Shown: positions 11,833 through 24,940, numbered from the stretch's first letter. The stretch: 64,000 nucleotides of DNA from Spongilla lacustris (GCA_949361645.1 OX442415.1:19375283-19439282), one strand, 5' to 3'. Program-made: numbers and translations. Notes: a model not told the origin generated them from the letters alone.

Positions 11833-13776
11833 TCTTTACACACATTGGCCTTCACCACTTGAATGCGCACACACAAAAACACGTAGAGCTCTACAGCTAC
11901 GCTAAACCAGAGATAATATATAGAGGGATTGGCAACGAGTTCACTTAACGCTAATTAACACGTGCCATCCGCACGTGAATCCATAAAAATTTCCTGTTCC
12001 CCTAAGTTTCCAGGCAACCTTGTACAGGCACTTTGAGTATGAAGAGCTAGACATAAGTCCACTGATTTGACAACCAGTTTTGCTTTATTCCTCAATCAAC
12101 TATAATCCTATAGGAATGGATTGGCATTGGCCTTTGGGTGATATGGTTTACTTGCTTAATCCTTGCTAACTTGCAAGTTACAAAAGTCATATTATATCCT
12201 GGAGGCTTCACGACCATGCAGCACTAATTGCATTGATACAGAGCCACCATAATTTGGCGCACTGTGAACCTTACTAACACGTAATGGCCTGTTCCAGTAA
12301 AAGAAGTGGGGTTTGGGCATGTGGAGGTGTTGGGGGGGGGGGGGGGGGGGGTCGCTAATTTGGCGGTATTTATAGTTTGGGAGGAGAGTCACAGGACTGT
12401 TTTTCCTTTTGTGCAGCCATGCATTATCCAAATTCCACTCGATCCAGACCCCCTTCACAGTGCACCAGCTCCTGAACCCATTCCATTACATCACAACTGC
12501 TCCTGTTGAATCCCTTTGTCCCCCCCCCCCCCCCCCCACACACACACACTCTTCCAAGCAACAATAAATCCCATTCCCTCACCACAGATGACAAATGGGA
12601 TTGTGTAGGGGGGTATTTTAAGGTTGCATTCGAGATGGGTGTGAGGAGTAGAGTAGGATCGTTTGAAACCAATTGGACTTTTAAGCAGTAGTGGTTGCAT
12701 GCTAAACTTTTATACACATTCAAGAAGGGAACAACACACTCTTGTCAACGGTAATAAAAGCTGGATAGAGCAGGCTAGTGGTAGTACTCAACGATCAAGA
12801 AACAGACTATTCTCGCGAGGCTGCGCCGTGAATAATTTCACATTGCCTTCGAAAAAATGCAGGTTGTCAACCAAACGCGTGGTGCACATCACTATACTTG
12901 GACGCTAAAATGTAAGGAATGTGCTACAAGCCAGTATAGGTTTTATAGTACTAGCTTGCTTAGCAATGACTACACTGTCCCACAATATTTGCATACTCGA
13001 TATGTTATACGGGTGGTTCTGAGCGCGTTATTGGCAAAACAAGAATGGCACGCTAAAATACAACCATTTTTAAGTTGGGGTAACGGATTTCAGAAAGAAC
13101 AACCCGTCAATTCACTAGATACTGTCCCACAAAGAAGAGCGCACCCAACATTGGAATTTTTCGCTGAACTTGGACAAAAATAAAATGGCGCGGAGAACTC
13201 TCGATCCTGAAAAACTTGTTAAAATACACATATACAATAACCTGCTTGCGTACTACAGTGAAACGTGTTTATCCATCTTTGTTCCAAAACGCCAGCGAAT
13301 TTTCGTACCCCTTTCACACTTCGATGTACGTGTGATTCACAGCAGGTCGGATGGCACACATAAAATATCTATGGCTCACGTGACGCGTTGCCAATCCCTC
13401 TATATATTATCTCTGGCTAAACTATACGTTCACACCTCCTCCATACCCATTCTTCATCGAAACGAGGCGCTTATATAAGTTTAGGATGTTCCGCTTAAGA
13501 AAGCTTCTCTGCCGCCCCATGCACTGGTTTCGTAGATGCAGCATAATCCCATTCCTGTGCAACGAAGAAGACTATTATTACTCCAGTCCAGGTCTCGGTA
13601 TATACCTATTCTGGTAAGAGTAATATACAAATAGAAGCCAAGGATTAACCTCAAATTGCATATTGTAATTGTTCAAAGGGTCAAGAAGAACATCAGGTGA
13701 GCTAGGCATGCTGCTTTCAAACATCAATTGACCGCACGGTCGAAACCATTGAAATTACGCTATGGGATCGAGTCCC
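11833..13776. other. No gene recognised; G/C homopolymer runs
   Basis: Contains a 20-base G run (12332-12351) and an 18-base C run (12520-12537). A frame of about 100 codons at 13170-13478 has no recognisable domain. I see no supported gene. Confidence 0.5.
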
Positions 13777-13784
13777 TATATAAA
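13777..13784 (+). promoter_or_regulatory. TATA box of the subtilase gene
   Basis: TATATAAA lies 37 bases upstream of the ATG at 13821. With the usual spacing, transcription would start near 13807, giving a very short leader. Confidence 0.7.
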
Positions 13785-13820
13785 TGACATTGCAGCGGAT
13801 AGAGTCAAGCAACTCTCAAA

Positions 13821-16538
13821 ATGAGGCGAGCAGCATTTCTTGGTCTACTTCTGGTCGTCGCTGGTGGATATTGCTCTAAGCTGGGTATGCGCCACCTGCT
13901 TCATGTGTTCTTGGATACCATGGTGTTACTTACTCTCCATGCAGCACCTTTACTGAGTGAAGACGCCACAAATGCGCTGGAAGGAGAATACATTGTCCAG
14001 TTGCAAGATCATCTTTCAGAGGACGAAGGCACGCAATTTTTTTTTCTTTTGTTGTGTTAAATTAAATTCTTCCCGGTCCACAGCGCGAGCTCATATCACG
14101 TATGTGACCAAAAAGGTCATGCTTGAGGCACAGGCCATGGGAGTTGAGTTATCCAACGATGAACGACCGTTCGTGAGACCATACTTTGCAGGGGGCATGA
14201 GGGCCTACTTTGCAAAGATGAGCGACGAGTGAGTTGAGATTATGTTGGGCGATAGCTAAAATCAGCGTCAGCTATGAAACGCGTGTATATGCGCATACGC
14301 TTAAACATGCAGACTGCTAGATCACGTGCGCTCGTTTAAGAGCGTGAAATACGTTGAACGGAATCTAAGGTTCCAACTGAATCATGAAAAAGGGCAACAG
14401 TTGAACGACTTCCACTTTGAAGAGAGCACTGACACCGTGTATTCTTCAACATGTACCGGATATGATTCTAGTGTATGGGTACGTTGTTGAAATTATTATG
14501 CGCTGTCTAAGCGGCTTATTAAATGTTATAACGCTTTGTATAACGCTTCAGTGAAACATGTTAGAACCATTCTTTATATTTCATTCTCGCATGCAGGGGC
14601 TGAAGCGAATTACAGTAAGACAATTACCTCTTCCGACAGGATACATCCATGATGGTAGGCCGACGATGCCATGAATAAGTTGCATAAGGTTTATAGGTTC
14701 TCATTACGCCTCAGCTACAGGAGGCAAAGATGTGCATGTATTCGTCCTTGACAGGTATGTGGTACTAGAGCTCGCGCATTATTGCGAATTAATCCAAATT
14801 ACTATCCTATTTGATTCTCCTCTTACACAGTGGTATAAAGGGCACCCTTTCTGCCTTTGGTGGTAGAGTGATCTTTGTAAGTTAGCTATTATGTGCATGT
14901 TAGCATGCAGCATCTTTGTATAACCTCATTTAACATAGTCGGCACAAATTACATCACGTTAAATATGCAGAAGTAATATAGTTCTATAATACATACACAA
15001 GAGATCATTACTTATTCATGCGAGCAATCGTTGGACTGGTTAGGTGTAGGAGTAAAAACTTCTGGATGCAGCATGCATTGTTTCAATTGCATGGTGCGAA
15101 CTACAATGCACAATTTTTGAACAATGACTGCATGATTCTTGACCCGCGATTATGTCAATGAATTCTATGTAGGGAGCAGACTTTGTTAACACTCCAGCTC
15201 TTAGGGACGACCCTTTAGGACACGGGACTCACGTGGCAGGTATGCGCACTAAACTAACTACGAAAGGCTACCATACCATACAGTGTCCGACATTGTCTCT
15301 GTCTACCTCAGGCACGATAATGTCAACTACTTATGGAGTCGCTAAGAAAGCCTTCGCTGTGGACGTTCGAGTGATTGACGCTGAAAACCGAATTACTGTA
15401 GAGTAAGTGAAAGAACACTTGTGCGTATCATAAACTAATCAACGCCAACAGAGATGTTGCTGACATTTTTTTTGTATTTTCCTTATTGCATATTTCATTT
15501 CTCTTTATTCCACCATGGCTTCAGTGCACTCTTGTCTGGTATCAATCATGTACTGCAAAACAAACGAGCGAAGAATGTGATAAAGTATTCCCATTATAAT
15601 ATGCGAAAGAGTATTTGTTATATGCAACGTGTGTGCTCCAAATATAGCATGTCACTAAACTTCAGGGCTAAAATCCAGTCCATTGCTGATGCTGTTGCCG
15701 CTGCTATTAGTAATGTAAGCCTGAAAATGAAAATACAAAAAAATATCTTGCTTTGTTATAACTTATTAGGGCATACACGTGGTGTCTGCAGCTGGAAACA
15801 ATGCAGAAGATGCGTGTTCCGTGTCTCCTGCGTATGCCCCGGACGGGTAAGCAGATTCATTACATCAGTGTTTTCTGCTCGAGCAGTATATGCACTAAAC
15901 CATGGCGTGATATGCGCATTGTTGTGTGTCTGTCTGTGTGGTTGGGCATAATACAGCATCACGGTGGGGGCCAGCGATCAGTACGATAAGACCTACGTGG
16001 ACTCCAACTATGGCGCTTGTGTCTCTATCTTTGCCCCTGTGAGTGTGCATGCATATGTCTTAACGTTGATTGATGAAATATTAACTTTAGGCAACGAAGT
16101 ATAATCTTTATGCTTTACTTTGTTCCAACAAAGGGAGTGAACATTGCATCTGTTTTTTTCAAGACAGGCCGTTCTCTTTTAATGACAGGTACATATAGGC
16201 ATGCATGCGTTTCGTAATGAACATTCTGCCCTCGTTCTGTAGGAACTTCTATGGCTGCGCCTCACGTGGTACGTGCGTTTGTTTTTGTTACCATTTTACC
16301 CCATACCCACGTCCACTGCAGAGCGGAGTCATTGCAATCCTTCTGGGCGCGTCTGCTTCGACTATAAGTCCAGCCGATATGAAAAATGATTTGATTGGAA
16401 AGTTAGTTGATTGTCCGTCCGCGTGAAACATATTTATCTATTGGTCCCTTACACAGGGCAACAATGGACATGTTAAGTTTTACACGTCCGTCACCTAATA
16501 CCGCCAACAGGCTTCTCTACAACTCTTGCTCGGGTTGA
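13821..16538 (+). CDS. Secreted proteinase K-like subtilase (peptidase family S8), 17 exons, 435 aa
   Basis: I joined 17 exons in frame: 13821-13884, 13945-14028, 14084-14228, 14313-14478, 14597-14654, 14697-14754, 14831-14876, 15173-15239, 15312-15402, 15525-15584, 15648-15714, 15770-15846, 15957-16038, 16134-16188, 16243-16268, 16322-16401 and 16457-16538. They total 1,308 nt, ending at TGA. The protein starts with a signal peptide (MRRAAFLGLLLVVAGG), then an inhibitor-I9-like propeptide (EYIVQLQDHL), then the catalytic domain. The triad is Asp191 (VFVLDSGI), His224 (GHGTHVAG) and Ser376 (GTSMAAPHV), with the oxyanion Asn312 (AAGNN). The end (ANRLLYNSCSG) matches the proteinase K signature. 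The enzyme should be secreted as a zymogen and cut proteins outside the cell. Introns are 42 to 296 bases long. Intron 2 uses a GC donor (14029-14030), and exon 15 is only 26 bases. No defect was seen. A possible ATTAAA polyadenylation signal lies at 16542-16547. Confidence 0.93.
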
Positions 16539-16547
16539 TGCATTAAA

Positions 16548-17060
16548 TTGAAAATGCTGTTTAGAACGGTAGAGACAAGTATATTTAGCCATAGTTTCTA
16601 GACATACGCACACTACTTGCATTGTATAAGCCGGGCCGGCAGATGTATGTATTATTATTGTAAAACTTTCGAAGTTTGAAGAGGCGAACGAGATATATGG
16701 TAGGTACGGGTAAATTTTTTTCAAACGCAATATTTTGCACCAAGTTTGGTACTGCCTTAAAGAGCAGATTAAATGAATTAAAATGATATGTGAAACGTGG
16801 CATTTGCATAAGCAGTGAAAAAGTTATAGCGATCCAAACATCGGATTTTGCGGCTATGGCAATCCATGCGGTAGCGCATAAAAAATTGTGACGGTTTTTG
16901 TTCTCTTCGCTATAGCAACTACAATCTATAATATAATCACACCATATTTTTTTTACAAGTCTTGCACACACATAAGAAGTATAGAATAGTGTTATACATC
17001 AATTTCACTAATGTACAAGTCATCTGTGATATAGTCAACTAAGAATTCATATAGCGTCAT
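16548..17060. other. No gene recognised
   Basis: The stretch after the subtilase shows only short open frames without domains or clear splice signals. Confidence 0.5.
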
Positions 17061-17067
17061 TGAAACA

Positions 17068-18296
17068 TCATCTCCATCTTCTTGACTGCTTCCTCGTTTC
17101 CAATAAGTAGCAGTATGAACTTACAATAACATTAAAACAGGTCTGAATATGGGGTCGTGGAAGCATAATCATACCTAATTGTAGCACATAGGAAGTGGGA
17201 GTAACTGTTGCAATGCTGATATGAACTTCATTAATATGACGTCCCTCCACAGATAATTGAATCCCATGAAAGGGTTACATTATCATTATCATACAATATT
17301 TCACCAGCTTTTAATATGCCTAATTCATAGGCAAAGTAACTAACTGTTTGAGGATCAGGAAGGCAATCTACAGTTACATTTCCAAGGTGCTCAAGAACGG
17401 CTTATACATGTATAACATTACATACACTTGATACAGGCACCTGATACTGAAGGCAAGAATATTGTTTTACGACATGCTGTACTGTAAGTTTTTTTGTCTT
17501 GTCTAGTACTGATGCATTGTGCTAAATTGTGGTTCTAATCCCCATTAGCCCTTAATGCTTCATTTTCCAACTCAAGATTGCGGACCTTCTTACTTATAAT
17601 GGCATTACTTCTCTTCAGAGCACACTCTTTACTTTTCACGTTTCCCAATGAGCAGACCTCATTTTCACCTAAGAATGTTTTAATGAAGCTATTTTATGCA
17701 AATTACCTGTGTTTTTTAATAATAAGTTTTCATTTGCCAACCGCTTCAAAGTGGCATCTTTTTGATTTATCTCCTTTTTAAAATGTGCATGCAAATTTCT
17801 TTCAATCTGCTCCGGCAAAGCTTGTCTAAGTTTACGATTGTCATGTTGCTTACTTATAACAGTTTGATACTTGCGACTGAGCATCCGTTTTGAAATGAGT
17901 AATTCTCTTAGTTTTTGTCTCTTTATTCCACATTTCTTGCAAGGAGTTCGTAATTTCAAAGAGGTTTGACAAGTATAAGTACACAGATGGTATAGCAGTG
18001 GTTTGAATAGGAAGTGAAAACTCATCCTCTAATAGATTAACAATATCTTCCCAAACGCTTTCAAGATGCTCTTCATAATTTTTATTCTCACCATGAGCTT
18101 CATTAATATTCCCACATACTCCTTCATGAATAAAAGCCACCATTTTGGCAGTTTTAAAAATGCTTTGCTGCATTATGTTTGTATATATGTGCACTACCAA
18201 GCCATTTCTTATTGCTGAAACCTGTAGTGCATTGTCTGCACTGATATCACCACTAAAACCTTCAATCAACTTCTTAAAATCTTCTGCAGTCTTCAT
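17068..18296 (-). pseudogene. Broken ORF of an unclassified repeat-like family (Cys pair, coiled coil, 'WDS..EGRHINEVHI' motif)
   Basis: From 18296 downward a frame codes for a helical region (MKTAEDFKKLIEGFSGDISA). Near 17940 the sensible reading moves to another frame beginning TPCKKCGIKRQKLRELLISK and continuing as a likely coiled coil (ATLKRLANENLLLK). Further down, about 17400-17190, come FAYELGILKAGEILYD, NVTLSWDS and, after another frame change, VEGRHINEVHISIATVTPTS. I recall similar 'W-D-x-T...G-x-H-I-N' segments in multi-copy proteins of cnidarians and arthropods, but I cannot name the family. At least two frameshifts suggest a dead copy. The role is unknown. Confidence 0.4.
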
Positions 18297-18309
18297 CCTA
18301 ATTTGGAAA

Positions 18310-19680
18310 AAGACACACTAACAGATCGTTGCAGCATGCTAACATCTTAAAAGGGTTACATGTAGGGCTGTAAGCACACTGGAAAGTTGCACAGTCATGC
18401 GTTAGTTCCATTTTCGCGGCAATGTACAATATGATATCTGGGGACGAGTCACTACCTGAGAAAATCTGGGGTATGCCTTGGGCATCGCCCAAAAATTAAG
18501 GTATTTTCATAGTATGTAGATTTATAGCAAAACTGCGTTTAGAAATGCTTCTTTTTACGGTACCTCGAAAATAATGGTAGTCTTTATTTAGAGTTAAACT
18601 TTGTTATTGCAATACGGTACTCAAAGGTAAGAAATGTTCTTAAAAAGTTGCAAAACTATGTTTTATGGGCAGTGCTTAACCACCTAATAACGTTTGACGT
18701 CAGTTGGCTTCATGAATAGCACGTGCCATATTTAAACACATAGGCTGTTGGATGACGCTTTGGGCATCAACCAAAGTTCGTGAAATTTGAAATCCATATA
18801 GATTAAGACCTGGGGAGTACCTAAATCTGATCGGTTTCCCGGTACCTCTAAAGACAAAAAAGTTCTACCAAACCTAAAGGGTACATATTTTTTCTACGCG
18901 CCAGAAATTTTGAACAAAACGTTTCAAATAAACCAGAGCTGTGTCATAGCATAGACAATGTATCGACATACCGATAAATCCAGAAACAGTCCACGACAGC
19001 CATCAAACGAACACAAACCAGCTTTTACTCGAATTTAATGCACCTGAACAATTTGCAACCCGCGTCACAATTTTTACTTAATATTGGATCACCAATTTTT
19101 CGGTACTCGTACGTGAAATATGCCGGTACCTATATATGGAGCACGATCAAAGCCATGGAGTGCACCCAAGCATGAACACGTGAGATGGTGCGCAGTGACA
19201 TGATACTTATAGTGCTTCGTTCCGTGTGTTCCGTGTTTTAGTCCCTGCGTTCCGTTCCGTTCAGTTCCGTTCCATGAAATATAGACCTAACCTCCTTCGG
19301 TTCCCAACGACTGGAGGCATCAATTATGCTTAAGCGCAATGCATAGATGCTTCGAAAGAAATAAGCCAATGCTAATGCTCAATGTGCTATAAATAATAAA
19401 TTGTACCATATTTATTCGCATCGCAGTTCGCATCTCAGTGTGATTTAGTATTGTTTCATAATCGATATATCATGCATCTTCACTATTACATTAATATCAT
19501 GTACTAAATGTACGTACATGTTCATGTATACTTTCGTACGTATACATGTATGCACGTGTATGTAGTAAATAAAACTTCTTAAAAAAGTGTGATGGTGACC
19601 TCGTTTTGGGGAGGGGGTGGGGGGGGGGGTCGTTCGAACCCATCGACCCCCCCTTGCGTACGCACATGTTTTAACTGCAA
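18310..19680. other. No gene recognised; degenerate TTCCG repeats
   Basis: Nothing coding is supported. Around 19215-19275 the phrase GTTCCG is repeated irregularly, and a 13-base G run lies at 19609-19629 with interruptions. Confidence 0.5.
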
Positions 19681-19691
19681 TATTTGTTAGG

Positions 19692-20420
19692 TGCTGAGCA
19701 AGTCTGTGTCACAAGCTCTCCATGTAACTGGTGGAGATGAGGTTTCATAAACTTCCCATTTCATTGGAATGATGGACAAGTTCTTTGATGCTCTCAATGT
19801 ACACAACTTCAGCCATGGTTCTACAGCATTGAAACCCTTTCAGCTGCCATATACATCAGCTACCGACTTCTGACTGAAGGTATGTCAATACGTATACATG
19901 TGCATTATGTATTGTGATATTGTATTTACAACATACTATTTCTGATTTTGAAGTGGCTCATGGACACTTTACTGTGTTATCTTAAGGACTGGAAAGTTTC
20001 CGGTTCAGGATCGGGTGGGAATTAGTAATAGTGAAAGGAACAGGATGCTTCTGAGTGATGCTACACAACTTGGTCTAGAAATGAGTAAAAAGTTCATTTC
20101 TTCTTACATGTATCTAATAATCTTGCACTCTTCTAGGCTTGTCATTCTTGGATTTGGTACCATTTCTTTTTTCCATGCCAAATGTAGATTCTTTTTTGAG
20201 CCAGCGGTTATGCCAAGATCCACTGGAATGGTGTTTTGGTTTGCAAAGGCAGTGAGGTTCTGTACATGAAAATCCAAATGTGGTAGAATATGCAAGCTTT
20301 ACGGGTCATTAAGTCAGTTTGCAACAGTGCATCAAGAGGCAACTGTAGAGGTGGACCCCAAGTATCTGCAAGCACTGATGAGCTAAGTGATCCATTGCCA
20401 AAACGAAGTCGTACATGTAG
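19692..20420 (+). pseudogene. P-element/THAP9-type transposase relic (C-terminal part)
   Basis: After an acceptor-like TTAG, the frame reads VLSKSVSQALHV, then FIGMMDKFFDALNVHNF and PFQLPYTSATDF, with in-frame TAA and TGA stops, to a donor AAG/GTATGT near 19879. A second block gives CYLKDWKV and GISNSERNRMLLSDATQLGL, and a third, about 20212-20300, CQDPLEWCFGLQRQ followed by HENPNV. The order (MDKFFDxLN, then a ..W.. and LLLS...GL segment, then CQDPLE..FG.QR) is what I know from P-element and THAP9-like transposases. Stops and frame changes show it is dead. The N-terminal DNA-binding part is not present in the window. Confidence 0.65.
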
Positions 20421-20800
20421 CTCAGGAAAGCACAGTATGATTAATTGTATAAATAATAGAGTTCTTTTTTCTCTAGAAACATCTGCATCCTGTGGTCAAT
20501 CTACAACCCTGTCTGGTATATCTGGTGCACCTATGACACTGTCTGGTGGGCCCAACTACATCTGCAAGCACTGATGAGCTTAGTGAACCATTGCCAAAAT
20601 AAAGGCGTAGTTCTGAAGTATGAATAAGTGTATAAATTTAGTCAGTTTGTATTATTTAATAGTGTTCTTTTTTCACGAGAAACATCTGCATCCTGTGGTC
20701 AATCTACAACCCCTGTCTGGTTTGTCTGGTGCAGCACGACCCTGTCTAGTGCAACTGCAACCCTGTCTGGTGTGTCTGGTGCAACTAGGTCATTTTCTGG
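20350..20800 (+). repeat. Tandemly repeated exon-like unit after the P-element relic
   Basis: The segment about 20358-20545 (containing CTGCAAGCACTGATGAGC, a poly-T tract and ACATCTGCATCCTGTGGTC) is repeated with changes at about 20560-20790. Short internal repeats of CTGTCTGGT follow. It encodes Ser/Thr/Gly-rich pieces. I cannot tell whether it belongs to the transposase C-terminus or to another gene. Confidence 0.55.
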
Positions 20801-20809
20801 TCCTACGGT

Positions 20810-21835
20810 TGTACACAAAGATGGTAAGCTACATTTTGGTTTTATTAACTTTAAAAAGCATAATTTTTTTTATGCAGCTGTTTGGGATAATGCTCTCTAT
20901 CGAGTAATGCATGCTTTAATGGGAAATGACATAAGGTTCATTGCTGAATACTGTGACATCCCAGGCTATTAATATGATGAGCACCTGTGTGTGCAAATGG
21001 ATATCGACTCATGTGAATGAATCAAAATAACAACAAAGCAGTGATTTATGTGGTCACTTTATCACACCCTGAACATTTCATTAGAATACGTATCTGAGTG
21101 GTAGTTTTTCGGACCCATTCCAGATACGTCTGCATCTAAGTATTTGCCCATGGTATATCAGTATGCTGGTCATTTAATGTTTAAGGAATTAATCAAATCC
21201 AGATGCACAGTTACAAATGTATCAAGTTGCTCCAACTCTGGACTTGCATACTCAGAGTACAGTGCACTATGATATGCAGCAGGATATGTTCCTCGTGCAT
21301 TAAGAAAGAAAGTGGTTCGGTCATCATATTATAACTGATTTGTTAAACTGTCTTGATGACATGGTAGGTACGGATGATGTTCAGTGTGACCCAGCAGATT
21401 GGATTGAGTGTGTCAATCGAGGAGGCCATATCTTTGTCAATGATCTCACCTTTGAGATTTGAACTTGAAATCCGTAACCATCTGCAAGCTTGTCAGCCTG
21501 TAAACATGTTAAAAGTAGTAACATTAGCAATGAAGAGCAATGATGATGTTCTGTTTTATTGGTCAATGATCAGTGCAGGCTGGAATGAGAGCTCCGGCAA
21601 TACCTTACAGGACATGGTGATAAATATGTGGGTTTGTATTCGGGGATTCTCTTATTTCAGTGCATGGATTGAAAAGTATAATGAAGTCCAAAAAAAAAAA
21701 AAAAAACAACACAGAAGTCCTAAGGACTTAGGAAGCAACTGATGTACTTGTATTTGTGCAAAAAAAAAAAAATGTTCACAGTGCTTGTGGGTTTGATGCA
21801 CCTATAAGGTTTCGGTATGGATGGCACGCGTTAAT
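20810..21835. other. No gene recognised; poly-A tracts
   Basis: Two poly-A tracts (about 21690-21706 and 21760-21771) and short frames only. A 120-codon frame at 21374-21742 ends in the poly-A region and shows no domain. Confidence 0.45.
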
Positions 21836-22262
21836 CCTGAATGTCCACCCGGGGGTACAATTGTACAGCAAAAAAAGTTATTGCCGTTCGGTCTCGGAAG
21901 GGACCTATAGCTAGTGGCATTTAACAGTGCTGGCTTATAGATCAAGTCTTTTCAGGATGGGCCGAGATAAGCAAGGCTTAAATCCTTTTAGTACATGTAG
22001 TGATGTAGAACAAGCCGTGCTAGCGGACCTATCCATTACGCTCCGTGCGGATCGGTCGGAGCGTAATGGATAGGTCCGCTAGCACGGGTCATTTTACGAG
22101 TACCAAAAGAATTAAAGCCTTACTTATCTTGACCCGATCCTTAAAAGACTTGTTCTGTAAGCTAGTACCGTTAAATGCTGCCAGGCCTTCCGTAACCGAA
22201 CGGCAAAAACGTTTTTGCTGTCCACCCGGGTGTCCAATTGTACCCCTGGGTGGACATTCAGG
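21836..22262. mobile_element. Foldback transposon-like palindrome, 427 bp
   Basis: The two halves are inverted copies. The ends read CCTGAATGTCCACCC and GGGTGGACATTCAGG. At the centre is a perfect 29-base stem (22016-22044 pairing with 22057-22085) with a 12-base loop. Matching internal phrases (the CCGTTCGG region, GACTTG/CAAGTC, CTAGTACCG-like) occur in mirrored order. No target duplication could be read with confidence, and no coding capacity is present. Confidence 0.75.
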
Positions 22263-24940
22263 ACAATAGACATTCAGTGGGCTGGTTTCCAATCCCTTTA
22301 TATCTTTACTACTATACTGCGGAGAACGCAAACGTATTGTATTCCCCAGACTAAGTGTTGATTACATCAACAATGTTTCTTTTTTACCCATTAATTAACC
22401 CATTAGAAAGCCTTTGAAAAGCCATGGGCATATAAAAGGGTAATCGATTTCCTGCCGATTTCTTTGGATATAAAGTAAACGAATATCGCGACTAAGACAA
22501 ACAGAATCCATTATTACGACTAAAGAAAATTCTTTAATCAGTAACTTGCAATTCTACTAAATGCGTAGTCGACGAATATGTAATCGCAAATAATCGATTA
22601 ACCTACAAAAACCTAAAAAATCAGTTACACAACCTATTTAAAAGTTGATAATGATGTCGAAATCCATACGACACAAAAAAGTTCTAGCTCCACGTGCAAA
22701 CAGTAACTTTATCATAGCCAATTATTATTAATTTTTCTATTAACAAATTAACACTTTTTCCAGGTGGGAGGGGTAGATAATCGCAGACAAGAACGTACAC
22801 AATTTACACAATCAAGGGAATGCTTAAATCGCAGGTACTTTACTCAATGGTGCGTAGCTATAAACATAGCGACATGTTCATATTTCATACTACCCCTGAT
22901 GAAAGGAATGCTTCATTTACCTATGATACATGTAGGTCCTCTAACCTCAAACAGCTCAGGGAAATACCTTGATGGATTATTTGAATGGTGGCTCAGGCCG
23001 TTACACAGTAAAAGAGCCATGCAGTTGGCAAAGGGTGCATAAATTGCAGGATCCTAAAACAGTGAAACTACTGAAAAGGTTAGTCACTAAAATAATAGTT
23101 TTCACAAGAGTGCATAATCTAGTTTTTACCAGAACTAAAGACAGCTCTATGTCAATTATACGAAGATGAGGAGGATAGAAAGGTTGAGCTTAACAGATGA
23201 CAATGGCAGTAGTAATGAGAAAGGGCCAGCACAGATGAACTGTGACATAGATGAAGCAGATAGTGTTAACGTTATGGTTCAAGAATCATTAGCTAGTTGC
23301 ACTTTATATAGGGTAATTGTATGCAGATATTTGTCCAGCACCTTGCAACACAAAAGTGCTTTGAAGTGCAATATAGTTGAAGAGAGCTCAAGAAATAAAG
23401 GCATAGAAGATTTTGGCTTAAATGCCATCAATGATTACCAACATTAACAGTTGGGTTGCAATGACCATGCGTCTGATTACATTAACAGTAAGAAACACAC
23501 ATTCCTTAATATCCATACCTCTGACTCCAGCTCAAATACCCCCCACCCACTGGGTGTGTACGGCTCAATGGAGCGCCCGGCCACTTCCTGCCATGACATC
23601 TCACTGGAGCTGTCTGCTATGAAGACAAGTGGGTAGCCTTGTGGTTTTTAATGTACGTGCTTAGGCAAGTCTGGGACACAAGACAAAGCCTCAAACTAGA
23701 CAAATATCTGTGCTCTTCAAAAATTTTCAGTAAGATGGTCACTAATATGGTGTTAATTGATACTGCTAGTACACACACGGCCCGAAGCATTGTATGGCTC
23801 ACTTATATATAATTATTCTATTATTTCGTAGTTCTGTATAAAGATTCGTCAGTGTTATTAGGTCATACATGATTTACGTGCAACTATTGGAAGATAGACT
23901 ATCAGGTTTGGCATTGATGTATGATACGGATTTAAACATGGAAAAATTCAAGACAACATCCTCGTAGGATGCTACTGAATCTCCGTGATTAATGTTGGGT
24001 TAGTTATATCAAAACAGTTTTTAATGGATCATTGTCATTCTCTTGGAAACTGCACATACAGCATCCATTGTTCTGCATGTACTTTGCACGCACTCATGCA
24101 TGCATACAATGCTCATTTCGGTGCTTCTTGTATACATAACAATGAATTGCCACAATTTGGAATTAATTGTTATTTCTGCCGGCATACACTTATTTTTTTC
24201 ATAGCATTACAATGTGACAAAATCAAAGGATTTCATGACTTCATATCAATACAGTCTAGGGCTTCGCCCCAGACCCCGATAGGGGAGCTTACAGCGCTCA
24301 ACCATACCACCTGGCTGGAGCGGAAGGGGCTATGGCCCCTCTCACACCATCCCCTAATGCACCCACCCATCTAACCGGAAACCCACCCGTTCAATTCCTG
24401 GCTATCCCACTTGTACTGAATCTATGTGATTCGCGCCACTGCTTTGGGCAAGTCGCGTCGCGCTCGGTGCATGCAGGGGATCGAGACGGTGATTATATCA
24501 TTCACGCGAAACGTGCATGTAGTTTTAATTTGCTCAACCGTATCTCAATAACGGATGACATGCAAATTAATGAACAGAGAATGTCGTTGAGTTATAGGTA
24601 AATTTTATTAGTGATACAAGAACAAAAATTACAGGATTAACCCTAACCTATATCCATTGTCAGTCTAACGCAAAAGCTCATAATGGATTTTGTGAAAAGC
24701 ACCACATGCATTCATGTAGACACACAGTTCTTGCGGCAAAAAGTAGTGTGCCAAAGTAAACACTGTATAGGCTAGACAACAATTATGTCTAAAAGTAAAA
24801 TAAAAAGTAAACACAGCTGAAGCCAACTATATTCCATGTACATGTACCGATCAATTACAGAGTAGTGTCTGATATAATTATCACCCTGGTGACAGACAAC
24901 AAGAGCTACCAGGTAACCCTTGTCGAATATGGTTAAAAAT
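22263..24940. other. No gene recognised; two repeat fragments
   Basis: Short ORFs at 22764-23640 have no recognisable domains. Bases about 24255-24370 are a diverged copy of a GC-rich hairpin module (GGCTTCGCCCCAGACCCC) also seen at 42940-43030, 56815-56930 and 58370. Bases about 24500-24600 resemble the centre of the foldback element at 55278-56066. Confidence 0.45.

Noticed and set aside
13170..13478. Frame of about 100 codons upstream of the subtilase
   Set aside because: No recognisable domain, no supporting splice or promoter signals, and average composition.
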